Assembly (NCBI RefSeq): GCF_000550805.1 | Contig: NZ_CP004353.1 | Location: forward strand, 2,542,001-2,606,000 | Reading direction: 5' to 3' | Length of the DNA: 64,000 nucleotides | Source: Corynebacterium vitaeruminis DSM 20294 | GTDB taxonomy: Bacteria; Actinomycetota; Actinomycetes; Mycobacteriales; Mycobacteriaceae | In this document: in pieces, positions 56,860-64,000 of the stretch | Position numbering within the stretch: the first letter of the stretch is position 1 | Layout: every line of letters starts with the position of its first letter | The notes under the pieces: generated by a model | What the model saw: the letters and a program-made list of their open reading frames with translations, nothing else | What the model was told of the DNA's origin: nothing | Databases searched by the model: none | Program-made: the position numbers and the translations under genes

Positions 56860-57837
56860 ATGGACACCCCCGAGCTGCTCGCCCGCCGCCTCATCGCCCA
56901 CGGCCTCGCCGGCTCCGCCGCGCGCCCGGCGTTTTCCTCACCGCTCGAGGCCGCTCGCGGGCTGCTCGCCGTCCAGGGGCAGACCTACCCGGCGGGCATC
57001 CGCTCGCTCGCGTTGCGCAGCTCGAGCAGCGACGAGGAGGTCCTCGCCGCCGTCCGCGCCGGCCGGATCGTCCGCTCCTGGCCGCAGCGCGGCACCCTCC
57101 ACTTCCTCGCGGCGGAGGACGCCCGCTGGCTCGCCCGCCTGTTGCACCCGCGCGTCGCCCCCTCGCAGATCGCCCGCCGCGGCGGTTTGCAGCTTGACGA
57201 CGCCACGGCGGCCCGCGCCCACGAGGCGCTCGTCGCTACGCTCCTCGCCGCCGGGAGCGGAAACCCGGTGCCCCGCAAGGAGATCTACGCCGCCTTCGAG
57301 GAGGCGGGGGTGGACCCGGCGGGCGGGCGCGGCCCCCACCTGCTGCGGTTCTTCGGCGGCCAGGGCGACATCGTTCAGGGCCCCAAACAGGGCGCGCAGG
57401 AGACGTTCGTGCTGGTCGACGCCCTGGGCGTCGAGCAGGCGGAGCTCGAGGGCGAGGCGGCGCTCAAGGAGCTGGGTGCCCGCTACGCCTCGGGCCACGG
57501 GCCGGTGGCGGTCGCGGACCTGGCCTGGTGGACCATGCTCACCAAGGCGCAGGCGAGGAAGGCGCTGGAAGGCCAGTGGGAGGTCGACGGCTACTACATG
57601 GCCGAGTGGCAAGAGGACGTCACCCCCTCGGAGCTCGCGGCGGCGCTGGAGCTGCGGCTCGAGCTGCCCGCCTTCGACGAGTACCTGCTCGGGTATGCGG
57701 ACAAGTCGATCATCGTCGACGACGAGCTGCGCAAGGACGTGCTCACCAGCAACGGGTTGGGATGGCCGTGGGTGATGTCAGGCGGCGTCGGAGTGGCGAG
57801 CCTGCGCAAGAAGGACGAGCGAGGACACAAGGCCTAG
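56860..57837 (+). CDS. winged-helix protein of the AlkZ/YcaQ (HTH_42) family
   Basis: This 325-residue protein belongs to the family that includes DNA glycosylases acting on alkylated or cross-linked bases. The N-terminal QxQ motif (AVQGQTYPAGIRSLAL) matches the AlkZ-like active-site signature, and RSWPQRGTLHFLAAEDARWL and FDEYLLGYADKS are typical blocks. The ATG is seven bases after TACACT, so the transcript may be leaderless. Its last 60 bp overlap the convergent MFS gene. Confidence 0.85.
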   Translation: MDTPELLARRLIAHGLAGSAARPAFSSPLEAARGLLAVQGQTYPAGIRSLALRSSSSDEEVLAAVRAGRIVRSWPQRGTLHFLAAEDARWLARLLHPRVAPSQIARRGGLQLDDATAARAHEALVATLLAAGSGNPVPRKEIYAAFEEAGVDPAGGRGPHLLRFFGGQGDIVQGPKQGAQETFVLVDALGVEQAELEGEAALKELGARYASGHGPVAVADLAWWTMLTKAQARKALEGQWEVDGYYMAEWQEDVTPSELAAALELRLELPAFDEYLLGYADKSIIVDDELRKDVLTSNGLGWPWVMSGGVGVASLRKKDERGHKA

Positions 57838-59397
57838 GGCCAGGCAGGCGGCGGCGACGTAGAGGGCCGCGGAGGTGCCGTGGCTGAAGCCGTCGTGGAG
57901 GATGCCCAGCGCCGCCTGCGGGTCGGGCAGCTTCGCCGATAGAGCGTTCATCGCCGAGCCCGCAGTGGTCGCGGTCGCGTCCGCGAGCGACTGGGCGGCC
58001 TCGGGCGGCAGCTTCAGCCCGTCGACAAGCTGCTGCGGGAGATAGGAACCGACGGCGGCGGCGAGCGTGGTGCCCGCGAACGCCGCGCCGAGCGCCGAGC
58101 CGAGCTGGCGGAAGGTGGACTGGGTGGCCGAGCCCATGCCCGACTTCTCCAGCGGCACGTCGTGGAGGATCACCGACGCGAGCTGCGCGGACGCCAGCCC
58201 CATGCCCGCGCCGTAGACGGCGAGCACCGCGGACAGGCAGGCGATCGACGCGCCGGGCGCGACCACGATCGCCGCCGAGACGATGCCGACCACCTCGAGG
58301 ATAAGCCCCACGACCACGGTGAGCGCGGGCCCCAGCTTCGTGGCTAGGTGCCGCGCCGCCACGCCGGACAGGATCGCGCCGAGCGCCATGGTGGCCAGCA
58401 CGACGCCGGAACGGATCGTGCCCAGACCCGCGACGTTGACCAGGTACAGCGGCAGGACGAACAGCGCCGCGAACTCGCCGATGGACACGGTCATGGCGGT
58501 GATGTTTCCGGCGAGGAAGCTCGGGAGCCTCAGCAGCGAGGGGTCGAAGAGCGCGGCCCTTCCGCGGCGGGCCCGCGCGCTCTCGAGCGCGACGAAGAAG
58601 CCGAGCGCGACGAGGCCTATGATGATGGCCAGCGGCGCGGGAGAGACGCCGCCGAGGGAGTACTCGCCGCGCGCGGACCACCAGCCGTAGCTTTCGCCCT
58701 CGATGAGCCCGAAGACGATCGTGCCGAAGGCGACCATGCTGAGCAGGGTGCCCGCGACGTCGAAGCCCTTCCGCGAGCGCTTGGCGATGGTCTCCGGCAG
58801 CAGCCTCATCGCGAGCACGAAGAGCACGGCGCAGATCGGCGGGTTGACGAGGAAGATCCACGGCCAGCTCAGCTGCTCGGTGAGCACCCCGCCAGCCAGC
58901 GGCCCGATCGCCGCCGCCGAGGCCATGGTCGCGCCCCAGATGCCGAACGCGGCGGCGCGCCTGGGCCCGCGGAAGGTGGCGTTGATCGTGGCAAGCGTCG
59001 CGGGTAGCACGATGGCGCCGCCGATCCCCTGGATGCCACGCGCCAGGAGCAGCGGGGCGAAGCTGGAGGCCATCGCCGCGACCAGTGAGCCGACACCGAA
59101 GAACACCTGGCCGATAAGGAACATCTTCTTGGTGCCGAAGCGGTCGCCGAGCGTGCCCATCGTGAGCAGCAGCGCGGCGAAAACCACCGAGTACAGGGAG
59201 GTGATCCACGCGGCGTTGGTGAGCGTGAGGCCGAGGTCGGAGATGATCGCGGGCAGGGAGACCGCGACGATCGTGGAGTCGAGGACGATGAGGGCCACGC
59301 CGACGATGAGGACGGCGAGCATGCCCCAGCCGCCCTCGGGCTGGGCTTGGCGCGCGCCGCGTGGCGCAGTGGTTTCTGTGGTGGCAGCGGAGGCCAT
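57778..59397 (-). CDS. MFS transporter, DHA2-type drug exporter
   Basis: This 539-residue proton-driven exporter has 14 predicted membrane segments. Motif A is GTLGDRFGTKKMF; the N-terminal LIVLDSTIVAVSLPAI and ARGIQGIGGAIVLPATLA are typical of DHA2/EmrB-like drug exporters. The substrate is unknown. It overlaps the AlkZ-like gene at the 3' end. Confidence 0.92.
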   Translation of the reverse strand: MASAATTETTAPRGARQAQPEGGWGMLAVLIVGVALIVLDSTIVAVSLPAIISDLGLTLTNAAWITSLYSVVFAALLLTMGTLGDRFGTKKMFLIGQVFFGVGSLVAAMASSFAPLLLARGIQGIGGAIVLPATLATINATFRGPRRAAAFGIWGATMASAAAIGPLAGGVLTEQLSWPWIFLVNPPICAVLFVLAMRLLPETIAKRSRKGFDVAGTLLSMVAFGTIVFGLIEGESYGWWSARGEYSLGGVSPAPLAIIIGLVALGFFVALESARARRGRAALFDPSLLRLPSFLAGNITAMTVSIGEFAALFVLPLYLVNVAGLGTIRSGVVLATMALGAILSGVAARHLATKLGPALTVVVGLILEVVGIVSAAIVVAPGASIACLSAVLAVYGAGMGLASAQLASVILHDVPLEKSGMGSATQSTFRQLGSALGAAFAGTTLAAAVGSYLPQQLVDGLKLPPEAAQSLADATATTAGSAMNALSAKLPDPQAALGILHDGFSHGTSAALYVAAACLALGLVSSLVLLAQARHSDAA

Positions 59398-59521
59398 GGG
59401 AGGTCACCCGATTCGTGATCGAAGTATTGATGTCGACACTGCGTTGGTATCTACCTCTATCCTCCGCCGCACGCCGCGCGAGGTAATCACCCAAATGGTT
59501 GATCCTGCAATAATGGGGCCC

Positions 59522-59923
59522 ATGGATCTCTTCCGCATCGCCGGGGAGCACGCGCTCGAGCTCCCCGCCACCGAGCTCACCCACCCCTTCGGCGCGGGCT
59601 GGGACGTCTACCGCGTGAAGGACAAGATGTTCTGCGTGTTAAGCCACCCGGAGGAGAACCCGCAGCGGGTGCCCATGGTGATCGTCAAGGCCATCCCCGA
59701 GGAGGGCGAGCGCCTGCGGGCGCGCTACGCCGAGATCACGCCGGGCTATCACATGAACAAGGTGCACTGGAACTCCATCGTCGACGGCCCCGGCATTAGC
59801 GAGAACCTCGTCCGCGACCTCATCACCGACTCCTACCTCGCCGTCGTCGCGGGCCTGCCGCGGGCGAAACGGCCGGTGGATCCGGAAAACCACGGTCTGC
59901 GGCAGTTCGGGGCGGGATTCTAG
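59522..59923 (+). CDS. MmcQ/YjbR family DNA-binding-like protein
   Basis: This 133-residue protein has the MmcQ/YjbR (CyaY-like fold) pattern: THPFGAGWDVYRVKDKMFCVL, then YHMNKVHWNSI and LVRDLITDSYLAVVAGLP. The molecular role is unknown. The ATG at 59522 is favoured because AATAAT ends seven bases before it; two more ATGs lie upstream in frame. Confidence 0.87.
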   Translation: MDLFRIAGEHALELPATELTHPFGAGWDVYRVKDKMFCVLSHPEENPQRVPMVIVKAIPEEGERLRARYAEITPGYHMNKVHWNSIVDGPGISENLVRDLITDSYLAVVAGLPRAKRPVDPENHGLRQFGAGF

Positions 59924-59998
59924 CGCCCCGCCCGTGCCAACCCATGCGTTCGAGGCCATAATGGGGATACTTGGAAGCGCTTGCCGATACGGTGCGGC

Positions 59999-60017
59999 AC
60001 CGTAGGCGTCGGAAAGC
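59999..60017 (+). repeat. dispersed repeat copy upstream of the DUF1707 gene
   Basis: ACCGTAGGCGTCGGAAAGC is in the same orientation as the gene, followed by ACAAGAAAAGGA and the start codon. Confidence 0.8.
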
Positions 60018-60036
60018 ACAAGAAAAGGACGCGATT

Positions 60037-60585
60037 ATGACCGCAAACGAGACGAACGACCCCGGCACCCTGCGCGTGGGCGATGCCGACCGCAAGGCCG
60101 CGCTCGACCGGCTGGGGCTGTACTTCGCGGGCGGTCACCTCGACGTCGCCGAGTTCGACGAGCGCTCCGGCAAGGCCGCAATCGCCAAGGTCCGCGGCGA
60201 CATCGACGCGCTCTTTGTCGATTTGCCCCCGCTTGACGACGCCAAGGCGCCCGCCTCCCGGAACCCGTACCGGGCAGAGACCATCGATGAGGCCCAGGGC
60301 GAGCTGGACCGCGTGATGAAGCGCGCCGAGGTCGTCCAGAAGGTGGACGCGGCGGTGTGGGGAGCGACGATGGTGATCTTCTTCGTCTCGCTATTCGTGC
60401 TCCACTGGCAGTACTTCTGGCTGGTCTTCCCCATCGCGGGCGTTGCCAGCGGTGCCGTGCGCCGGGCCTTCCGGCTCACGCCCGAGGAGGAGGAGCTGTA
60501 CGAGAAGCTGAGCGGCGCCGAGCAGCGCGAGCGGATGCAGCGGCTCGAGCAGGCGGCGGACAAGCGCCGGGAGCTGGGCTACTAA
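60037..60585 (+). CDS. DUF1707 domain membrane protein
   Basis: This 182-residue protein has an N-terminal DUF1707 domain (RVGDADRKAALDRLGLYFAGGHLDVAEFDER), common in actinobacteria, then two membrane segments (near 113-145) and a charged coiled-coil tail (EEEELYEKLSGAEQRERMQRLEQAA). Its function is unknown. AAAAGGA precedes the ATG. Confidence 0.88.
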   Translation: MTANETNDPGTLRVGDADRKAALDRLGLYFAGGHLDVAEFDERSGKAAIAKVRGDIDALFVDLPPLDDAKAPASRNPYRAETIDEAQGELDRVMKRAEVVQKVDAAVWGATMVIFFVSLFVLHWQYFWLVFPIAGVASGAVRRAFRLTPEEEELYEKLSGAEQRERMQRLEQAADKRRELGY

Positions 60586-60645
60586 CGCACGAAGCGCGAC
60601 CGCCTCCCTTCGTGGGCGGCAGCCCCGCTTCTTCTTAACGAGGGG

Positions 60646-60795
60646 TTATGCCTCGCACTCGTCCCAGTGGCCGTCGTGCAGGTGGTGGCGGTGACCGTCG
60701 TGCAGGTAGTCGACGTGGTCGCCGTGCTGGACCGCCTCGTGGCCGCAGCCTGGGCCGTGGACGTGGTCGTGATTCTCGTGAATCTGGCAGGACAT
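60646..60795 (-). CDS. small histidine-rich metal-binding peptide
   Basis: This 49-residue peptide holds about 14 histidines in HENHDHVHGPGCGH and HDGHRHHLHDGH, with cysteines and acidic residues, so it is probably a zinc or nickel buffer or chaperone. The start has a perfect AGGAGG site. A candidate metal-responsive palindrome lies upstream (60903-60926). Similar short His-rich proteins occur in corynebacteria. A longer in-frame reading has no support. Confidence 0.83.
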   Translation of the reverse strand: MSCQIHENHDHVHGPGCGHEAVQHGDHVDYLHDGHRHHLHDGHWDECEA

Positions 60796-60902
60796 GGTGG
60801 GCTCCTCCTTTCCTTTTCCTTCTTGCAGCGATGCCGAAGCGCGCCGGGCGAAAGGGGTCGCGCACCGGCGGGGGCACCCTGTCATTGTTGAACATCTACC
60901 TA

Positions 60903-60926
60903 AAACGATACGCTTGGCTATCATTT
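60903..60926. promoter_or_regulatory. candidate operator of the His-rich peptide gene
   Basis: AAACGATA and TATCATTT form an inverted repeat with an 8-bp spacer about 110 bp upstream of the start. The ATGATA/TATCAT halves recall Zur-type boxes, but the spacing is not the standard one. Confidence 0.35.
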
Positions 60927-61045
60927 CTGTCAGCAGCTTCTTAGCTCACACCCGAGGTGACGAGGATCTTGCGTCACTTTGGCCCCCAAGCAGGAAGATT
61001 GCCACCCGTTCACACTTTTATTGACACGTCACCTAAACTAACTGC

Positions 61046-62083
61046 ATGCAATCATTCGGTTTTCTCTCCTTTGGCCACCACGCCATCGGAAACCAACAGG
61101 GCCCCAACGCCAGGGACGTCCTTCACCAGGCGATCGACATCGCCGTCGCCGCGGACGAGCTGGGCGTCAACGGCGCCAACTTCCGCGTACACCACTTCGC
61201 GCCGCAGGCCTCCTCCCCGATCCCGCTCCTCAGCGCGATCGCCGCGCGCACCTCGCACATCGAGGTGGGCACCGGCGTCATCGACATGCGCTACGAGAAC
61301 CCGCTCTACCTCGCGGAGGAGCTCGGCTCCCTCGACCTCATCGCCGACGGCAGGCTCGCCATCGGCGTGAGCCGTGGGTCACCCGAGCCCGCCCTGCGCG
61401 GCTGGGAGGCCTTCGGCTACACCGCCGAGGCCCCCAACGGCGCCGACATGGCGCGCGAGAAGTTCCTGCGCCTGCTCGACGCGGTCTCCGGCTACGGCGT
61501 GGCCACCGCGGCCCCCGCGGAGGAGCAGTACCCGTACATCTACCAGCCGGGTTCTGCGCTGCCGGTGTTCCCCTACTCCGAGGGGCTGCGCAGGCGCATC
61601 TGGTGGGGCTCGGGCACGAACAAGTCGGCCATCCAGGCCGCCAAGGACGGCGTCAACCTCATGAGCTCCACGCTCGTCAGCGAGGCCGACGGCCGCAGCC
61701 TCGGCGAGCTGCAGGCCGAGCAGATCGCGCAGTACCGCGCGGCGTGGGCCGAGGCCGGGCACGACTGGCAGCCGCGCGTGTCCATCTCCCGCTCGATCTT
61801 CCCGATCGTCGACGACCAGACCCGCCGGGTGTTCGCCGGCCAGGCCACCGGCCGCGACCAGATCGGTTCCCTCGGCGAGGACGGCCCGGCCACCTTCGGC
61901 CGCTCGTATGCCGCCGAGCCCGACGAACTCATCGAACAGCTCTCCCAGGACCCGGCGATCCGGGAGGCCGACACCCTGCTGCTCACCATCCCGAACACCG
62001 CGGGCGTGGAGCTCAACGTGAAGCTGCTGTCCGCCTTCGCCGAGCACGTCGCGCCGGCGCTCGGCTGGAAGCCCAGCCACTAA
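61046..62083 (+). CDS. LLM-class (luciferase-like) flavin-dependent oxidoreductase
   Basis: This 345-residue protein has the luciferase-like TIM-barrel pattern: AADELGVNGANFRVHHFAPQ, SHIEVGTGVIDMRYENPLYLAEEL, GRLAIGVSRGSPEPALRG and WWGSGTNKSAIQAA. It probably uses FMNH2 or F420; the choice is not clear. The substrate is unknown. TAAACT ends six bases before the ATG, which fits a leaderless transcript. Confidence 0.9.
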   Translation: MQSFGFLSFGHHAIGNQQGPNARDVLHQAIDIAVAADELGVNGANFRVHHFAPQASSPIPLLSAIAARTSHIEVGTGVIDMRYENPLYLAEELGSLDLIADGRLAIGVSRGSPEPALRGWEAFGYTAEAPNGADMAREKFLRLLDAVSGYGVATAAPAEEQYPYIYQPGSALPVFPYSEGLRRRIWWGSGTNKSAIQAAKDGVNLMSSTLVSEADGRSLGELQAEQIAQYRAAWAEAGHDWQPRVSISRSIFPIVDDQTRRVFAGQATGRDQIGSLGEDGPATFGRSYAAEPDELIEQLSQDPAIREADTLLLTIPNTAGVELNVKLLSAFAEHVAPALGWKPSH

Positions 62084-62109
62084 CGGCTCGTCCCAACGCC
62101 GCAGCCTTT

Positions 62110-62150
62110 AAGGCCCGATCGCGCAGCTCACGCCGCGAGGTCGGGCCTTT
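62110..62150 (+). terminator. terminator after the LLM oxidoreductase gene
   Basis: The stem AAGGCCCGA/TCGGGCCTT with a 22-nt loop lies 27 nt after the stop. Confidence 0.65.
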
Positions 62151-62211
62151 CGGTTGGGCCGCCGCGACACAGGCCAGGCGCTGTACCACCAAACTTGTGC
62201 CGTGGTGCAAA

Positions 62212-63426
62212 ATGGGGACTGTGAATACCTCCCCGCTGCGGGCAGTGGCGGACGTCATCTCTCGCAACCGCGAGGAACTCTCCGCCATCGCCTTCGACAT
62301 GTTTTTCGCCACCCAACGCGATGCGCGCACCCGCATCCGGGCAACGCCCGCGATCGCCGACGCCCTCACCCTGCTCGCGCGCAGCTGCGACTCCGAGGGC
62401 AAGCTGCCGTTGGACGTCGAAAAGCGGTTTCTGCAGCGGGCGACCACCCTGTGCGCGCACGGCCTGCGCGTCGACGACCTCGAGCCGCTGGCCGAGTCCG
62501 CCCACCGCGCCATGCTCATCACCGCGGGCGGACAGCCCTTCGAGCTGGTGCTCCCCATCGAACGGGCGCTGCAGCAGCTGGCCAGGACCGTCGTCGAGCG
62601 GCTGACCGCGTACCCGCCGCAGCCCGCCACCGAGGCGCGCGTGGCCCAGGTCCAGCGCCGCAGCCGCCGGTACACGGTCGTGCGGTTGGAGGCGGACCAG
62701 GCCATCGCCTATCAGCCGGGACAGTCGGTGAGCGTCTCCGTCGCGTTCCTGCCGGGCGCGGTGGAATACCACTACCCCGCCAACCCCACCAACGAGCACG
62801 GGCAGATCGAGTTCCACGTCTTCCACGACCCTGCCCAGGCGGGCGGCTCGGATCTCACCAAGCTCATGTCGGCTGCCGCCGTCGGCGACATCTGGCGGCT
62901 CGGCCCCCACAGCGGCGAGGAGGGCGGCTGGGTGCTCGACAAGAAGCGGGAGGACCTGCTCATCGCGCACGGCATTGGGCTGGCGCCTATCCGCACGGTC
63001 GTCATCGACCGGCTCATCAACGGCCCGCAGGTGCGCACGCACCTGTTCCTGTCCGCCGAGTACCCCGGCGAGCTCTACGACCTCATGGGCCTGTGGCAGA
63101 TCGCCGCCAGCTCACCCTGGCTGTCGGTCACCCCGGTCAGCCTCCACGACGAGGACCCGTGGTGGGTGGCCGCCACCGAGCACAGTGCCCCGCCGCGCGG
63201 CCTGCACCTGCGCAAGACCGGCGAGGTGGGCGAGATCGTCTCCAGCTTCGGCAGCTGGGGCGACCGCGACGTGCTCATCGCGGGGCCCGGCGAACGCGTC
63301 GCCGCCACCGTCGGCTTCATGCGCGCGGCGGGCACCCCGCGCGGGCACATCCAGACCCGCGTGTGCGAGCAGCCCAGCCTGTGGGCCGTCGGCGCCGACG
63401 GCCGCCACCGCGCCAATCAGAGGTAG
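62212..63426 (+). CDS. flavohemoprotein-like oxidoreductase
   Basis: This protein of about 404 residues has an N-terminal globin-like helical domain (RNREELSAIAFDMFFA; a possible proximal His in LCAHGLRVDDLEPLAE) and a C-terminal ferredoxin-reductase-like module (FAD site YQPGQSVSVSV; NAD-type segment REDLLIAHGIGLAPIRTVV). Compared with flavohaemoglobins the globin part is short and weakly conserved, so NO dioxygenase activity is uncertain. The start is ATG 62212 or GTG 62221. Its end overlaps the convergent nitrilase gene by 10 bp. Confidence 0.8.
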   Translation: MGTVNTSPLRAVADVISRNREELSAIAFDMFFATQRDARTRIRATPAIADALTLLARSCDSEGKLPLDVEKRFLQRATTLCAHGLRVDDLEPLAESAHRAMLITAGGQPFELVLPIERALQQLARTVVERLTAYPPQPATEARVAQVQRRSRRYTVVRLEADQAIAYQPGQSVSVSVAFLPGAVEYHYPANPTNEHGQIEFHVFHDPAQAGGSDLTKLMSAAAVGDIWRLGPHSGEEGGWVLDKKREDLLIAHGIGLAPIRTVVIDRLINGPQVRTHLFLSAEYPGELYDLMGLWQIAASSPWLSVTPVSLHDEDPWWVAATEHSAPPRGLHLRKTGEVGEIVSSFGSWGDRDVLIAGPGERVAATVGFMRAAGTPRGHIQTRVCEQPSLWAVGADGRHRANQR

Positions 63427-64000
63427 TTTTCCGGGTAATCCAGCACCGGCAGGCTCGTGCGCATCTTGGCGACCTGCTCCTCGAGGTCCACGTCGTAGAC
63501 CGCGAGCGTTGCCTGCTCGCCCAGCTCGGCGATGGTGGTGCCGTCGGGGGCGAGGACGCCCGAGTGCCCGATCCCGCTGGGGGCCGCGGCGGTTCGTTCG
63601 TCGAGCGGCAGGGCCTGCCCCACCGCCACGATCACCGAGGTGGAGTCGAGCGCGCGCGCCCTGGTGAGCAGCCGCCACTGCTCGAGCTTCCCCTTCCCCG
63701 TCGCCCAGGAGGCGGGCAGGAGGATGGCCTGCGCGCCTCGGCGCGCCAGCGCCCGGAACTGCTGCGGGAAGCGCACGTCGTAGCAGGTGGCCAGGCCGAA
63801 GCGCACGCCCTTGTACAGGAAGGTGCTCAATTCCTTGCCAGCGGCGACGGTGTCGGACTCCGCGAACCCGAAGGCGTCGTAGGTGTGGATCTTGTCGTAG
63901 GTAAAAAGGCTCCCGTCGGGCAGGCAGGCGACCAGCGTGTTGGTGATGCGGTTGATGGTCTTGCCGTCGCGCTCCACGGTATCCGCCGGGGTGAACACGC
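63417..64000 (-). CDS. carbon-nitrogen hydrolase (nitrilase superfamily), partial
   Basis: The C-terminal 193 codons are in the window; the gene runs off the right end. The catalytic lysine (YDKIHTYDAFGF) and cysteine (LATCYDVRFPQQF) of the nitrilase superfamily are present, followed by LPASWATGKGKLEQWRLLTRARALDST, as in Nit1/omega-amidase-like enzymes. The exact amide substrate is unknown. Confidence 0.88.
   Translation of the reverse strand, partial: VFTPADTVERDGKTINRITNTLVACLPDGSLFTYDKIHTYDAFGFAESDTVAAGKELSTFLYKGVRFGLATCYDVRFPQQFRALARRGAQAILLPASWATGKGKLEQWRLLTRARALDSTSVIVAVGQALPLDERTAAAPSGIGHSGVLAPDGTTIAELGEQATLAVYDVDLEEQVAKMRTSLPVLDYPENYL

Overview
The window is a chromosomal segment of a high-GC Corynebacterium. 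The evidence is the glnX-glnH-pknG / ackA-pta / fprA block, the purA, fba, pyrE, sseA, clpB and ino1 genes in an order like that of C. glutamicum, a gluABCD operon, a Spa-type sortase-assembled pilus, and GlxR-, HspR- and SigH-like sites. The species cannot be named from the sequence alone.

Layout. 1-1.7 kb: the end of an ABC-2 export system and a NUDIX hydrolase. 1.8-7.1 kb: the GlnX-GlnH-PknG amino-acid sensing relay, which in C. glutamicum controls 2-oxoglutarate dehydrogenase through OdhI. 7.3-12.9 kb: a secreted intradiol-dioxygenase-like lipoprotein, the acetate genes ackA-pta, and divergent fprA. 13-16 kb: pdxST with divergent pdxR (vitamin B6). 16-20 kb: a GNAT enzyme, a degenerate PurT-like protein, purA and a hypothetical gene. 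20-26.3 kb: two FUSC membrane genes, a frameshifted CPBP protease, an XRE-regulator/membrane pair, and an inserted Abi_2 gene flanked by decayed duplicates of its neighbours. 26.3-34.6 kb: a pilus island with two class C sortases, a minor pilin, a major pilin and a tip adhesin interrupted by an in-frame UGA. 35-50 kb: core metabolism (fba, DedA, an AAA ATPase, GH76, a SpoU methyltransferase, pyrE, sseA, an RNase H-like protein, a dicarboxylate symporter, ino1) and an HNH nuclease. 50-57 kb: gluABCD glutamate uptake and clpB under an HspR/SigH-type promoter. 57-64 kb: an AlkZ-like protein, an MFS exporter, small conserved genes, a His-rich peptide, an LLM oxidoreductase, a flavohemoprotein-like reductase and a truncated nitrilase.

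The most unusual features are these. (1) The Abi_2 gene carries a terminator-ended small-RNA candidate directly in front of its ATG, a C-terminal extension resembling Xre/MbcA/ParS domains, and a direct duplication of its insertion site. (2) A dispersed 19-20 nt repeat, GCCGTAGGCGTCGACAAGC, lies mostly just upstream of ribosome binding sites, once as an inverted pair between convergent genes and once inside a coding sequence. (3) A family of long two-part hairpins sits between convergent genes. (4) Several enzymes or regulators lack residues their families need (PdxR, PurT-like, SseA). All calls come from reading sequence only; no database search was run.
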